Both the position numbers and the translations under genes were made by a program. DNA of 64,000 nucleotides from Microvirga arsenatis (GTDB lineage: Bacteria; Pseudomonadota; Alphaproteobacteria; Rhizobiales; Beijerinckiaceae): contig NZ_JAAAXJ010000001.1 in NCBI RefSeq assembly GCF_009910705.1, positions 654,605-718,604 on the forward strand, given 5' to 3'. Shown here piece after piece: positions 1-13,100 of this stretch; the first letter of the stretch is position 1; each line of letters opens with the position of its first letter. Under the pieces are notes generated by a model that ran no database searches, was not told the origin of the DNA, and saw nothing but the letters and a program-made list of their open reading frames with translations.

Positions 1-412
1 AGAAGGCGAGGCCGCCAAGTGGCAGGCCTTCCGCAGCGCCGATGCGGCGCTGGCCGCATCCGGCACCGTCACCCTCGAACTCGGCCTCTCCGGCATCCCG
101 ATGGTGGTGGCCTACAAGGTGTCGAAAATCGAGGAGACAATCCTGCGCCCTCTCATCAAGGCACAATCCATCGTGCTCACCAACCTGGTTCTCGGCGAGA
201 ACGCGATCCCAGAGTTCATCCAGGACGACTGCACGCCGGAAACCCTGGCGACGACGCTTCTTCCGCTGCTGTCGAGCACGCCGGAGCGCCGACGCCAGGA
301 GGCGGCGCTCCGGCGGCTCGACGATCTCATGCGGATCGGCGATGAGGCTCCCAGTGAACGGGCCGCGCGCATCGTGGCCGAAGTGCTCGAGAGGCGGCAG
401 GCGAGAGCTTAG
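1..412 (+). CDS. lpxB: Lipid-A-disaccharide synthase, C-terminal part (5' end outside window)
   Basis: This is the last ~136 codons of LpxB, the inner-membrane-associated glycosyltransferase that joins UDP-2,3-diacylglucosamine and lipid X into the lipid A disaccharide. The open frame runs in from before base 1, with codons in register from base 2, so the start is missing. The visible part contains the family's C-terminal stretch 'SGTVTLELGLSGIPMVVAYK', followed by the LTNLVLGE and PEFIQDDCTPE segments typical of LpxB C-termini. It ends with TAG at 410-412 and faces gltA across a shared bidirectional terminator. Position next to gltA/gltX is the usual end of the lpx cluster in Hyphomicrobiales. 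Identification is secure from the motif block; only the length is unknown. Confidence 0.93.
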   Translation, partial: EGEAAKWQAFRSADAALAASGTVTLELGLSGIPMVVAYKVSKIEETILRPLIKAQSIVLTNLVLGENAIPEFIQDDCTPETLATTLLPLLSSTPERRRQEAALRRLDDLMRIGDEAPSERAARIVAEVLERRQARA

Positions 413-440
413 CGTCTCGGCCCGCGGGGTTACGGACATG

Positions 441-473
441 AAAAAGGGGCCTTTCGGCCCCTTGTCCTTTTTC
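441..473. terminator. Bidirectional rho-independent terminator between lpxB and gltA
   Basis: A perfect 8-bp stem (AAGGGGCC at 444-451 and GGCCCCTT at 456-463, loop TTTC) is flanked by an A-run on the left and a T-rich run on the right. It can therefore stop transcription from both convergent genes. Confidence 0.8.
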
Positions 474-486
474 TTGACCGAACGCC

Positions 487-1779
<1,293 letters not shown>

Positions 1780-1950
1780 GCGTCATGGCCCTTTCAAAAG
1801 GAGGCCGGGCAGAACCTAGAGCAACCGGGGGAGCAGGATAGGCCCTCGGGGCTGCCGAGCCAGGGTTTGCCGGTCGGTCGAAAATAATGGCGCCTTCGGT
1901 AGCTTATCCGTCAGAACGGAGCAAGCACGTCTAAAGGCGAGTTCGCGCGG

Positions 1951-3381
1951 CTATGCGGCAGGCGCATCCGTGACTTGGTCGCGGATGCGCAACAGCGTTT
2001 CGTCCTTGCCGAGAACCGCCATGACGTCGAACAGGCCGGGCGACGTGGCGCGGCCGGTGAGAGCCGCCCTCAGAGGCTGCGCCACCTGCCCGAGCTTCGC
2101 TCCGATGGCGTCGGCATGCGCGCGCACCACCGCCTCGACGCTCTGGGCCGTCCAGTCCGATACGGCCTCGAGCCTATCGGCTATGCCGGCGAGGCGAGGC
2201 CGCCCATCCGCCAGGAGCGCAGCGGCCTTCTCGTCGAGCTGCAGGGGGCGCGCGGCATAGAGGTAGTAGGCGCTGTCGAGCAGCTCCACCAGGGTCTTGG
2301 CCCGCTCCTTGAGGCCCGGCATCGCCGCAATCAGCTTTTGCCTCAGCGCCGGCTTGAAGGTGCGGCCCAGATGGTGCTCGTCTTTCTCAAGTTCCGGCAG
2401 CAGGTCTTCGAGCGCCCGCACCAGCCGCTCGTCATCGGCTTGGCGCATGTAGTGCCCGTTGAGGTTCTCGAGCTTCGCGAAATCAAAGCGTGCAGGTGAG
2501 CGTCCGATGCTGCCGAGATCGAAGGCGTCGATCATCTCCTGGGTGGAGAAGATCTCCTGGTCGCCATGGCTCCAGCCGAGGCGCACGAGGTAGTTGCGCA
2601 GAGCCTCGGGCAGGTAGCCCATGCTGCGATAGGCTTCGACGCCGAGCGCGCCATGACGCTTGGAGAGCTTGGCGCCATCCGGGCCATGGATCAGCGGGAT
2701 ATGCGCCATCTTCGGCACTTTCCAGCCGAGCGCCTGATAGATCTGGGTCTGGCGGGCCGCATTGGTGAGGTGGTCGTCGCCCCGGATGACGTGAGTGACA
2801 TCCATGTCGTGATCATCCACCACCACCGCGAGCATGTAGGTGGGCGTGCCGTCGGAGCGCAGGAGAACGAGATCATCGAGGTCTTTGTTCTGCCAGACCA
2901 CGCGACCCTGCACCTCGTCCTCGACCACGGTTTCGCCCTCGGTCGGAGCCTTCAGACGGATCACCGGCTTCACGTCCTTCGGCGCCTCGGACGGATCCCG
3001 GTCGCGCCAGCGGCCGTCGTAGCGCAGAGGGCGGCCCTCCTTGCGGGCGGTCTCGCGCATCTCCTCCAGCTCCTGCTGGGTCGCGTAGCAGTAATAGGCG
3101 CGGCCCTGGGCGAGCAGGCTCTCAGCTACCTCTTTGTGACGGGCAGCGCGGGAGAACTGGTAGACCACGTCGCCGTCCCAATCGAGGCCGAGCCACTTCA
3201 AACCGTCGAGAATGGCCGCGATGGCGGCATCGGTCGAGCGTTCCCGGTCGGTGTCCTCGATGCGCAGGAGCATCTTGCCTCCATGCCGCTTGGCATAGAG
3301 CCAGTTGAACAGGGCCGTGCGTCCCCCTCCGATATGGAGAAAACCGGTTGGCGAGGGGGCGAAGCGGGTGACGACGGTCAT
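1951..3381 (-). CDS. gltX: Glutamate--tRNA ligase
   Basis: 476-residue class I aminoacyl-tRNA synthetase that charges tRNA(Glu), and possibly tRNA(Gln) in organisms using the amidotransferase route. The start is placed at [13 protein letters not shown] because this is the universal GltX N-terminus; the open frame continues far upstream without family similarity. The HIGH motif appears as HIGG at about 16-19 and the KMSKS motif as KLSKR at about 238-242. The C-terminal half is the alpha-helical anticodon-binding region. It is divergent from comEC with about 140 bp between the starts. Confidence 0.97.
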   Translation of the reverse strand: MTVVTRFAPSPTGFLHIGGGRTALFNWLYAKRHGGKMLLRIEDTDRERSTDAAIAAILDGLKWLGLDWDGDVVYQFSRAARHKEVAESLLAQGRAYYCYATQQELEEMRETARKEGRPLRYDGRWRDRDPSEAPKDVKPVIRLKAPTEGETVVEDEVQGRVVWQNKDLDDLVLLRSDGTPTYMLAVVVDDHDMDVTHVIRGDDHLTNAARQTQIYQALGWKVPKMAHIPLIHGPDGAKLSKRHGALGVEAYRSMGYLPEALRNYLVRLGWSHGDQEIFSTQEMIDAFDLGSIGRSPARFDFAKLENLNGHYMRQADDERLVRALEDLLPELEKDEHHLGRTFKPALRQKLIAAMPGLKERAKTLVELLDSAYYLYAARPLQLDEKAAALLADGRPRLAGIADRLEAVSDWTAQSVEAVVRAHADAIGAKLGQVAQPLRAALTGRATSPGLFDVMAVLGKDETLLRIRDQVTDAPAA

Positions 3382-3522
3382 CGCGGGAAAACCTTGACTT
3401 GAAGAACATGGGTCGCGCGGTCTTGCCGACGCGGCTTGTCCCGACTCAATCCACAGGGCGGTTTGGGCCGGGGCGTGCGGTCGTCTAGCATGCGTTGAGA
3501 TCCGCGTTAAGCCGCAGCCACG

Positions 3523-5799
3523 ATGCAAGACAACCGAGGAAAGCCCCCCTGGATCCCGCGCAGCGCCGCGCGGGCCGCCGCTTTTCCGCTGGCCTGGGGC
3601 ACGGCTGCCGGATGGCCGCTTCTGGATGGGCGCGCATGGCTGTCCAAAGCCCTTGCCCGGGAAATCGAGCAGCGCCGTCTCTTCCCGTGGATCGCCGTGT
3701 GTTTCGGCATCGGGATCCTTCTGTTCTTCCAGGCGGATGGCGCGCCCGCCCTCTGGGCCCCTCTCGGAGCCTTCTGCCTTTGCTCCCTGGCTGCGATCGC
3801 GCTTCGAAGAAACCTGACGGCATTCGTCGCAATGATCGCGTTGGCCGCGATCTTCGCCGGCTTTACGGCAGGCGTGGTCCGGAGCCGGACCGTGGCGGCT
3901 CCCGTTCTCACCCGCGTGACCATCGCCCCGTTCTCGGGTTTCATCGAAGCCGTCGAGGATCGCGAGGAGGGGAAGCGGCTTCTGCTGCGACTCGTGGAAC
4001 TGAAGGGCGTTGCGGAAGCCGAGCGCCCGCATCTCGTGCGGCTGTCCATGCGCCGGGGGGCGGAGCTGTCGGCCGGCCAGTTCGTCGCCGGCACGGCGCG
4101 GCTGCTCCCGCCGCCGGAGCCCGCCTGGCCAGGAGGCTACGACTTCGCCCGCGATGCCTACTACAAGGGGATCGGCGCCGTCGGCTCCATTGTCGGCCAA
4201 GTGCGACGTCTCGATCCGCCTGCACCGCCGGGTTGGCGCCTGCGGCTTGCCGCGTCGGTGGACGAGGCGCGCAATGCCCTGACGCATCGCATCGCCTCCG
4301 CCATTGGCGGGGCTGCGGGCGGCGTCGGGGCGGCCCTGGTGACGGGAAAGCGCGGCCTCATCCCAGAGCCGACGAACGACGTGCTCCGCGGGGCCGGCAT
4401 CTATCACATCGTCTCGATTTCAGGGCTGCACATGGTGCTGGCGGCCGGCACCTTCTTCTGGATAGTGCGCGCGATCCTGGCGCTGGCGCCGGCCCTCGCC
4501 TTGCTCTGGCCGGTGAAGAAGATCGCCGCCATCGCCGCAATGGCCGGGGCCACAATCTACTGCATCTTCTCCGGAGCCGATGTGGCGACCGAGCGCTCGC
4601 TGATCATGACCCTCGTGATGTTCGGCGCGGTGCTGGTGGACCGTCCTGCCTTGAGCATCCGCAATCTCGCCATCGCCGCCCTGATCGTCCTTGCCCGGGA
4701 GCCAGAGGCCCTGCTGGGCCCGAGCTTCCAGATGTCCTTCGGCGCCGTGGCCGCCATGATGGCCCTCGTGCCGCTGATGCACAGAAAGCACGGCGAGGGG
4801 GCGTCGGGGTCCATGCTCGACCGGGGCCTGCGTTGGGCAGGGCAGGCCATGCTCGGGCTTGTCACGACGACCCTGGTGGCAAGCCTCGCCACCGCTCCCT
4901 TCGCCGCCTACCACTTCCAGAGCCTGAATCCCTACGGCCTCATCGGCAATGCGCTGGCGCTGCCGCTCGTGTCCCTGGTCGTCATGCCTTCCGCCGTTCT
5001 CGGCGTTCTGGCCTATCCCTTCGGCCTCGACCGGCCCGTCTGGCAACTGATGGGAACGGCGGTTGCGCAGGTGCTGGAGCTCTCGGCCTGGGTCCATGGC
5101 TTCAGCGGCTCGACCCTTGTGGTCCCGGCCTTGGGCGCAAGCGCGTTGGTGCTCCTCGCCATCGGCCTGTTGATCCTCACAATTCCGACCTCCGCCCTGC
5201 GCTGGGTCGCCGTGGTGCCTGCGGGAGCGGGTCTCGTTCTTGCGGCCGCCCCGCACCGCTATGACGTGTTCGTGGATCGTGATGGGGCAGGGGCCGCCAT
5301 TCGCGGCTCCGGCGGCCGCCTGACACTCGTGGGACGCCCCTCGGACTTCGTGGCCGAGCAATGGCTTCGTGCCGATGGCGATGCGAGACAGGTCGACGAT
5401 GCGAGCCTGAGGACGGAGGCGCGATGCGATGGCTTGGGCTGCGTCGTGGTCGCCGGCGGCGGGCGGCGCATCGCCTTCGTGCAGGATCATGCGGCCTTCG
5501 ACGAGGACTGCCGGCGTGCCAGCGTGATCGTCACCCGGCTGTCGCCGCCGCCCTCATGCCGCGCGCCCCTGCTGCTGGGCGGCGAGGCCTTGAAGGAGCG
5601 CGGCGCGCTGACCCTGCGCTTCGGGTTGAAAACGGTGGAGGTGGTATCCGTCAGGAAGGGACGGGAGGTCCTGCCCTGGCTCGTGGCGGAGACGGCAGGG
5701 GCCGGAGACGGGCCTGCCCGAGAAAGGGCTCGGCCGAGGCCGCCCGTTCCCGAGCAGGATTTCCCAGAGGAGGAGTTCAGTAGCGACGAACCAGGCTGA
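3523..5799 (+). CDS. comEC: ComEC/Rec2-family competence membrane protein
   Basis: 758-residue polytopic membrane protein of the ComEC/Rec2 family, the inner-membrane channel for single-stranded DNA during natural transformation. An N-terminal DUF4131-like region (about 1-220) with several hydrophobic segments is followed by the Competence domain, recognised by the ISGLHMVL and [12 protein letters not shown] segments, and a long series of transmembrane helices to about residue 570. The C-terminal ~190 residues sit where other ComEC proteins carry a metallo-beta-lactamase domain. I see no HxHxDH zinc motif there, so this domain looks catalytically degenerate. The 3' end overlaps the end of convergent lexA by 23 bp. 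A role in actual DNA uptake here is inference. Confidence 0.9.
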   Translation: MQDNRGKPPWIPRSAARAAAFPLAWGTAAGWPLLDGRAWLSKALAREIEQRRLFPWIAVCFGIGILLFFQADGAPALWAPLGAFCLCSLAAIALRRNLTAFVAMIALAAIFAGFTAGVVRSRTVAAPVLTRVTIAPFSGFIEAVEDREEGKRLLLRLVELKGVAEAERPHLVRLSMRRGAELSAGQFVAGTARLLPPPEPAWPGGYDFARDAYYKGIGAVGSIVGQVRRLDPPAPPGWRLRLAASVDEARNALTHRIASAIGGAAGGVGAALVTGKRGLIPEPTNDVLRGAGIYHIVSISGLHMVLAAGTFFWIVRAILALAPALALLWPVKKIAAIAAMAGATIYCIFSGADVATERSLIMTLVMFGAVLVDRPALSIRNLAIAALIVLAREPEALLGPSFQMSFGAVAAMMALVPLMHRKHGEGASGSMLDRGLRWAGQAMLGLVTTTLVASLATAPFAAYHFQSLNPYGLIGNALALPLVSLVVMPSAVLGVLAYPFGLDRPVWQLMGTAVAQVLELSAWVHGFSGSTLVVPALGASALVLLAIGLLILTIPTSALRWVAVVPAGAGLVLAAAPHRYDVFVDRDGAGAAIRGSGGRLTLVGRPSDFVAEQWLRADGDARQVDDASLRTEARCDGLGCVVVAGGGRRIAFVQDHAAFDEDCRRASVIVTRLSPPPSCRAPLLLGGEALKERGALTLRFGLKTVEVVSVRKGREVLPWLVAETAGAGDGPARERARPRPPVPEQDFPEEEFSSDEPG

Positions 5800-6487
5800 C
5801 GAGCTTGCCCTGGATCTTGACCCGGTCGGGGCCGAGCACGCGGGTCTCGTAGGCTTGGTTGGCTGCCTCCAGCGCGATGGACGAGCCGCGGCGGCGGAAG
5901 CGCTTGAGGGTCGCCTCCTCGTCGTCGATCAGGGCCACGACGATGTCGCCCGTGTTGGCCGTGTCCTGCCGGCGGATCACCACGAGGTCGCCGTCGAGGA
6001 TGCCGGCCTCCACCATCGAATCCCCGCGCACCTCGAGGGCGAAGTGGTCGCCCTGGGAGAGGAAGTCGCCCGACAGGGTGACGGAATGGCTGCGGTTCTG
6101 GATCGCCGCGATCGGCACGCCGGCGGCGATGCGTCCCATGACCGGAACGGAGGCGATGTCCCGGTTGCGCTCCTCGGCGGCAGGCGAGGGCGCTGCGGGC
6201 TTCGCCTTGCCGGCCAGCCCACCCTCGACCACGCTCGGCGTGAACCGCCGCTGGCTGCCTGCGCCGCTCGTGCTCTCGGGCAGGCGGATCACCTCCAGCG
6301 CCCGGGCCCGGTTCGGCAGGCGGCGGATGAAGCCGCGCTCCTCCAGCGCCGTGATGAGGCGGTGGATACCCGATTTCGACTTGAGGTCGAGCGCATCCTT
6401 CATCTCGTCGAAGGACGGCGGAACCCCGGTTTCACGCAGCCGCTCATGAATGAAGCGGAGCAATTCGTGCTGTTTACGCGTCAGCAT
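5777..6487 (-). CDS. lexA: LexA SOS repressor
   Basis: 236-residue transcriptional repressor of the SOS response. The N-terminal winged helix spans about residues 1-65 and begins [18 protein letters not shown] variable linker follows, then the S24-type self-cleaving domain. The cleavage bond is Ala-Gly in RIAAGVP (about 122-123), the catalytic Ser is in RGDSMVEAG (about 157) and the catalytic Lys in EATLKRF (about 195). An alphaproteobacterial SOS box lies 62-76 bp upstream of the start, implying autoregulation. In Hyphomicrobiales lexA normally lies directly beside moeA; here the RTX island separates them. Confidence 0.97.
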   Translation of the reverse strand: MLTRKQHELLRFIHERLRETGVPPSFDEMKDALDLKSKSGIHRLITALEERGFIRRLPNRARALEVIRLPESTSGAGSQRRFTPSVVEGGLAGKAKPAAPSPAAEERNRDIASVPVMGRIAAGVPIAAIQNRSHSVTLSGDFLSQGDHFALEVRGDSMVEAGILDGDLVVIRRQDTANTGDIVVALIDDEEATLKRFRRRGSSIALEAANQAYETRVLGPDRVKIQGKLVSLVRRY

Positions 6488-7100
6488 GGCTGGCCCTTAC
6501 TGCTCCCTGGTGGAGCGATTCCGAAAACAAATCGGGAACAAGGTAGCCGTTCTCGCTGTGTTCCGCAAGTGTGCTGTTAAGGTTGCTGGGAGATCGTTCG
6601 CGCCGCTAAGTGTGGCGAGGCATGCAAAGAGGCCGATCCATTCCTGGCAAATAAGGAACTTTTGGCGGGTCGATTGGCGAAATCCCCTGCCTATTCCGCC
6701 GCATCTCCCTTTTTGTACGAGTCCTGCCAGGCCCCAGGACACCATCCTGGCTTCCTCCGACGATACCGCACTTGAGAAGTGCATGAGAGGGGAAGTAGCT
6801 TTGAGGATCGGTCGAAGATCCTTAACAAGAAGTTATTTTCATTTTTTGTCCTTCAAACAAGCTTCTCATATGTAATATGCAATCATAATCCTAGTTATAT
6901 TGAAGTTTATCTTGCTTGTTCGGCGCCAATCGAAAGCTGACTGATTATAATTAACCATATTAAACCTCGCCTCAATCCTGCTTATCAGAGGCAAATATTC
7001 TTACTTTTTAGGCGCGAAGGGGCCAATTTGCCACGTCAACCAAGATTGTTGACCTGAATGAAAGAGGGTTGCTTTTACCTCTGGTTTGATGCCATAAACG
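6488..7100. other. Long AT-rich intergenic region between lexA and the giant RTX gene
   Basis: About 650 bp separate the divergent lexA and RTX starts. The first part holds the lexA promoter region and SOS box. From about 6820 onward the sequence becomes strikingly AT-rich compared with the rest of the window. Short open frames here (for example about 95 codons on the minus strand at 6497-6784) have no recognisable features and look like chance. A half-copy, ATGTAATAT at 6870-6878, matches the palindrome at 7101-7114. The AT-rich half probably holds the promoter of the giant gene. Confidence 0.6.
6549..6563. promoter_or_regulatory. LexA operator (SOS box) upstream of lexA
   Basis: The sequence GTTCTCGCTGTGTTC is an exact match to the alphaproteobacterial direct-repeat SOS box GTTC-N7-GTTC. 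It lies 62 bp upstream of the lexA start on the opposite strand, as expected for LexA autorepression. Confidence 0.85.
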
Positions 7101-7114
7101 ATGTAATATTACAT
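7101..7114. promoter_or_regulatory. Perfect 14-bp palindrome upstream of giant RTX gene (candidate operator)
   Basis: ATGTAATATTACAT is a perfect palindrome 27 bp before the preferred ATG at 7142. A near-copy occurs at 22614-22627 upstream of the minus-strand RTX gene. Size, symmetry and promoter-proximal position suggest a regulator binding site; the regulator is unknown. Confidence 0.5.
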
Positions 7115-7141
7115 TAAGTAAGATTACGCGTGGAGAGCGAC

Positions 7142-10100
7142 ATGGCTGGCGGACCGACCCGGTGGAACGACGAAAATTGGGTCCACAATGTCGAGCAGAC
7201 ACAGAACCGTGTCGCGATGGCTATTGCACCGGATGGATCGGTTATGACCGTCTGGGAGCAGTGGGATCCAATCCAAGGCATCACAAAGATCGTCGGTCAG
7301 ATCGTTGCCTTTGATGGTACCCTCATCAAGTCTGCTTTCGATATATCTACCTACGGAGGTATGCCAGCCCAGTCTAGGCCCTCGATTGCCGCGCTACCGG
7401 ATGGAAAGTTCGCAATAGCGTTTGACCAAGGGGCCGGGATAATCACGACGCTCATCAATGCGGATGGGTCTTCTGCGGGTGGGAATGCTATTCTTCCCAC
7501 GGACGGCTTCCCTTCCGATGCAGAGGTGATCGCAAATGCTGGCGACTCCTATTCCATTCTGTTTGAAGAGAACTCGCAGGTAAAGATACAGAGCTTTTCT
7601 GCGAGTGGCGTCAGCCTGGGAGACCCTGTTGTTGTCGCAAGCCCTAAAATAGGCATGAATCCTATTGACGTTGTAGGCTCTTCATTTGGCATGTTTGGAA
7701 GGGCATGCGCAGTAACGTACAGCGGTCAAATCGGTGACTACCTCTATACTGAGATTGTTCTGCGCATCCAAACAAACGAGTTTCCGAGCCGGGATCTCAC
7801 AATCAGCCTCAAAACGTCTTCTACTTATCAGTTCGGTGCAGAACTGAAAGATGTAGAGATTACTACCCTGCACGATGGAACGATACTTGTCACTTGGCTG
7901 GAGGCTTCCTCCACCACAGGCGTGTCAATGCGCGCTCAAGTTGTGGACGGGAACGGTAACCGTGTTGGTAGCGAGTTTACCATCGACTCGACAATAGCAG
8001 ACATCGAAAGCAAGCCTGTTGTCGCTAGCATCCCCAACTTCGACGGTAGCCCAGGAAGTACAAAATTTGTCGTCGCCTGGGTGGAGCAGCAAGGTGGCAC
8101 CAGCATTATCAAGGCCCAAAAGTTCTCCGCTCCCGGAGAGAAGGACGGGAGCGCATTCGTCGTCAGTACGTACGTTGGCGGAGCTCAGATTGATCCTCAG
8201 ATCATTTCGCATGGCGATGGGCGCTTTACCATCTCTTGGACCACGGCATGGAGCGAACATGGCGGTTACATCCGCAGCCAGACGTTCGACACACGCTCAA
8301 TCGCCGGCATCCTATGGACGGGGAAAGCTGCAGGGGACAACTACGCCGGGACCATTGGTGCCGATCGTATTATCGGCCTTGACGGAGCCGACCGCCTTTC
8401 AGGCCACCATGGCGACGATGCACTTGAGGGTGGCGGTGACAACGATACCCTGAAGGGCGGCTCTGGCAACGATGTGCTCAATGGCGGTGCAGGCGCCGAT
8501 CATCTCGATGGGGGGGCCGGCCAGGACACAGCGAGCTATTGGGATTCTGGCAGTGTCGAGATTTATTTGCTCTATTCCGGCAGCGTTAATAAGGGCGCTG
8601 CAGCGGGCGATACCTTCAATAGCATTGAAGTGATCGCCGGGTCGCACTGGCAGGACACAATCGAAGGCAACGATCAGAACAATAATTTTTGGGGTGATCG
8701 TGAAAATGATCGCCTCGTGGGCTGGGGAGGGAACGATACGTTAAGCGGCGCCGATGGCGACGACACTCTGTCTGGTGGCAGCGGCGCCGATAATATGGAC
8801 GGCGGCGCCGACTTCGACGTTGTCGACTACTCACAAGCCAATGCAGCGATCACACTCGACCTTTTGGACGGCAGCCGCAACGCAGGCGATGCTGTTGGCG
8901 ATACCTTCAACTCCATTGAAAGGTTTAACGGAACGAGCCACGGAGATCATCTGTACGGCACGAACAGAACCGATCAGGGCGACCGACTTTATGGCGGCAG
9001 CGGCGCGGACTTTATTAATGGTCGCGACGGGGCGGATATTCTGCATGGGGAGGAAGGGAGCGATATCCTCATAGGCGGCCAGGGCGGAGATCAGCTCGAC
9101 GGTGGTATCGGCGGCGATACAGCAGATTATTCAACGGCTGGGTCCAAGATCCTCGTTGATCGGGATGCCATGCACCTGAACCAAGGAGATGCGGCCGGGG
9201 ACACATACACGTCCATTGAGGCCGTATCCGGCTCTCTGCATGACGATACGCTGCTTGGTGGTGACGCCTTAGCGGACCAGCTTTATGGGCACGGCGGCAA
9301 GGATCGCATCGACGGCCGAGGAGGCGCGGATTCCCTCCGGGGTGGGAGCGACAACGACACAATCATCGGCGGCAGCGGCAACGATACGCTCGATGGCGGG
9401 GATGATGACGACTCCCTGACAGGCGGTACTCAGAACGACAGCCTCACCGGCAGCGCGGGTCACGATGAACTGGCTGGAGACTCCGGCGACGATACCTTGG
9501 ACGGTGGAGAAGGAAACGATCATCTGAAAGGCGGATCGGACGCCGACACGCTCATCGGCGGCGCTGGAAACGACACGCTGGATGGCGGCTCCGAGATCGA
9601 TCACATGACCGGCGGTGCCGGTGACGACACATATTATCTCACCAGTCTTTTTGATGTATTCGTTGAGACTACCGCACCCGCAGGAGGCACCAACGACACA
9701 GCCATCGTCAACTTCGATTACACACTTAGTGATGGAACCGGCGTTGAAATCCTTAAGGCAATCGAGGGTGAATCTACGATCAACTTGAGCGGCAGGAATG
9801 AGGCCAACACCATCATCGGCAATGATGGCGTTAACTCGATCGATGGCGGCTCCGGGAATGACACTCTTATCGGCAACCGCGGCAACGACATTCTGCGGGG
9901 TGGCTCCGGAAATGATGAGCTGAGTGGTGGCGCAGATAACGATACCTACTATGTTGACCTGAACGACACAGTCATCGAGGACAAGGAAAGCACGATCGGC
10001 GGCAGCGCGGATCGGATCATTGCGACCGTCTCCGGCACCTACACGCTGGCAACCGGAATTGAGAGCGGTGAGATCGACACTGATGTCACTGGCGTCACCC

Positions 10101-13100
10101 TGACCGGCAATGGTCTCGACAATAAGCTCACCGGCAACAACAAGGACAATGGACTGCTCGGTGGATCTGGCAACGATACATTGGATGGCGGCGGCGGCAA
10201 TGACCTTCTGATCGGTGGGGAGGGTGCCGACAGCATGGTCGGCGGCGATGGCGATGACACCTACCACATCGATCTGAGTGACAAGATCGACGCGGACAAG
10301 AGTGGGTCCAAGGATCAGGTGAACCTCGTCGAGGCCGGAAAATACACGCTCGTTTCCGGCATAGAAATCGGGTCGGCTTACAATCTCTCCGAGAGCTACC
10401 ACATCATCGGCAATGAAATCAGCAACGAGCTTAACGGCGGCAATATTGCCGACACTCTGGAAGGCGGCATAGGTAACGACACCCTGAACGGACGCGGTGG
10501 CAACGACATCCTGGAGGGTGGCACCGGCAACGACAGCCTGGTAGGCGGTGCGGGTAACGACACGCTGCGCGGTGGATCCGAGAACGATGTGCTGGCAGGT
10601 GGCGCGGACAACGACACCTACTATGTCGACCTCGACTACATCAACAAGAACGACACAGTCACCGAAGATGGAGACAGCCTCGCCGGCGGCAGTGCGGATC
10701 GGATCATCGCGACCGTGGCTGGCACCTACACGCTTGTGACAGGGATTGAGAATGGCGAAATCGGAGGTTCCGGTGAAGGGTACCACCTGATCGGTAATAC
10801 GCTGGAGAACAGGCTCACCGGTAACAACGCGGCCAACTCGCTCGACGGCAGCTCGGGCAACGACACTCTTGTCGGCAAAGACGGTAGCGACACGCTCAAT
10901 GGCGGCTCTGGCGTCGATTATATGATTGGCGGTGCAGGCGACGACGTCTACTGGGTCGACTCGGAAGATGACGTCGTCGACGAGACTGACGGGTCCGGCG
11001 AGGACCTGGTGGAAACCTCCGCAACGTATTCGATCGAGGGCCGGGCGAATGTCGAACATATCCGGGCCAACGGCGCAGCCAACATCAGCCTCACCGGCAA
11101 TGGGCTCGGAAACCGGCTCACCGGCAATAGCGGCAACAATACCCTCAACGGCAAAGGCGGCGCGGATACGCTGATCGGCGGCAAGGGCGACGACACCTAC
11201 ATCATTGACGATCCGGCCGACAGCATCCATGAGAGTTTCGGCACGATAGAAGGTGGCGGCACCGATACTGTCAAGACGTCGGTATCCTTCTCCATCGCGA
11301 CTTATGGCGACATCGAGAATATCCAGGCGACCGACAAAGCCGATGTCACGCTCACCGGCAACGGCCTTGGCAACCGGATCACCGGCAACAGCGGCAGCAA
11401 CACGCTGATTGGCAATGGAGGCAACGATATCCTTGATGGCGCCACTGGCGCTGACGTCATGAGAGGCGGCACAGGATCGGATATCTACTTCGTCGACGAC
11501 AGCAGCGACCAAGTCCTGGAAGACAGCACGGATGGCGGCCGGGATACGATCCATACCAACAAGAGCTACCGGCTTGCCGAAGACGCAGCCGTTGAAGAGC
11601 TCTTCGGTGCTGGAACTGCGGACCTGAGCCTGGAAGGCAATAAGTTCGCCAATAGCATCACCGGCGCCACCGGCAACGACCAGCTGATCGGCGGAGACGA
11701 GAGCGACACCCTCAACGGAGGTGGCGGCAGAGACAGCCTGGAAGGCGGCAGCGACAACGATACGCTGCGGGGCGGCGCCGACAATGACACTCTTGACGGC
11801 GGCACTGGCATCGACTCCATGGAGGGCGGCGCCGGAAACGACGTCTATCGGGTGGATTCCGGGAGCGACACCGTCGACGAGACCGGAGCCGATACAGACG
11901 ACCTGATTGAGACTACTGTTTCCTATTCCCTTGAGACCCTCACACGTGTCGAGCACCTGACGGCACTTCGCGCCGGCAATATTAGCCTGACCGGAAACAG
12001 CTCCGGAAACCGGCTCACCGGCAACAGCGGCAGCAACGCACTCGACGGCAAGGGCGGCGTCGACACGCTCGATGGCGGCGGTGGAAGCGACACCTACTAC
12101 CTCGACAACCAAAACGATGTGGTTGTGGAGAGCAAGGACTCGGCCACTGGCGGCACTGCCGACAAGGTGATCATCACGGCATCCGGCACCTACACCATGG
12201 CGGATGGGGTGGAAAATGCCGAGATCCAGGCGGACGTCACCGATGTTCATGTGATCGGCAATGTGGAAGCCAATACGATCACCGGCAACAACAAAGACAA
12301 CACCCTCGACGGCGGCGGTGGCATCGACGACCTCTACGGTAAGGACGGCAACGACACGTATCATGTCGGTACGGGCGACCGGGTCTATGAGGCCACCGGT
12401 CAAGGCCTGGATACGATCATCGCCCATGCAAGCTTCACTCTGGCCCTGAACCAGGAAGTGGAGACACTGAGGCTGCACGGGTCTGCCGGGGGCGGCAACA
12501 CGCTGTCGGGCAACAATCTCGGCAACGTCGTCGAAGGCAACGACAGCGGGAACAGCCTCTATGGCGGCGGCGGTGACGACAAGGTTGCCGGCGGATCCGG
12601 CTCGGATGTTCTCAAGGGCGACGCAGGAGCCGACACCCTCAACGGCGGCGGAGGGAGCGATACGTATTATGTCGATGCAAACGACGCGGTCGAAGAGGAT
12701 ACGGGTGGCGACGACGACCTGATCATCGTCATCGGGACCGGCGAATACACGCTCGCCGGAGGCGTGGAGGACGGCAGGATCCAAGACAATGTCAGCCTGG
12801 TGCACCTGATCGGCAACACCCAGGCGAACGAGCTCACCGGAAACGAGCTCGCCAACACCCTAGATGGTGGTCTCGGAGCGGATACGCTCGACGGCGGTGA
12901 CGGCAGCGACACCTATTATGTCGATGCTAAGGACATCGTTAATGGCGACGCTGGCGGTACAAGCGATAAGGTCATCGTTACCGAGACCGGCACGTACACT
13001 CTGGCATCGGGCATCGAAATTGGTGAGATCCAGAGCGAGATCGGCGGAGTCACCCTGAAGGGCAATGGAGACGCCAACACGCTCACCGGCAACGAGACGG

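Noticed and set aside
9269..12805. An 1178-codon open frame on the minus strand inside the giant RTX gene
   Set aside because: It is the antisense of highly repetitive RTX coding sequence, whose biased codons avoid stops on the other strand. It shows only monotonous Val/Ala/Ile repeats and no ribosome site or domain. The same applies to 13253-14914 and 14996-16258.
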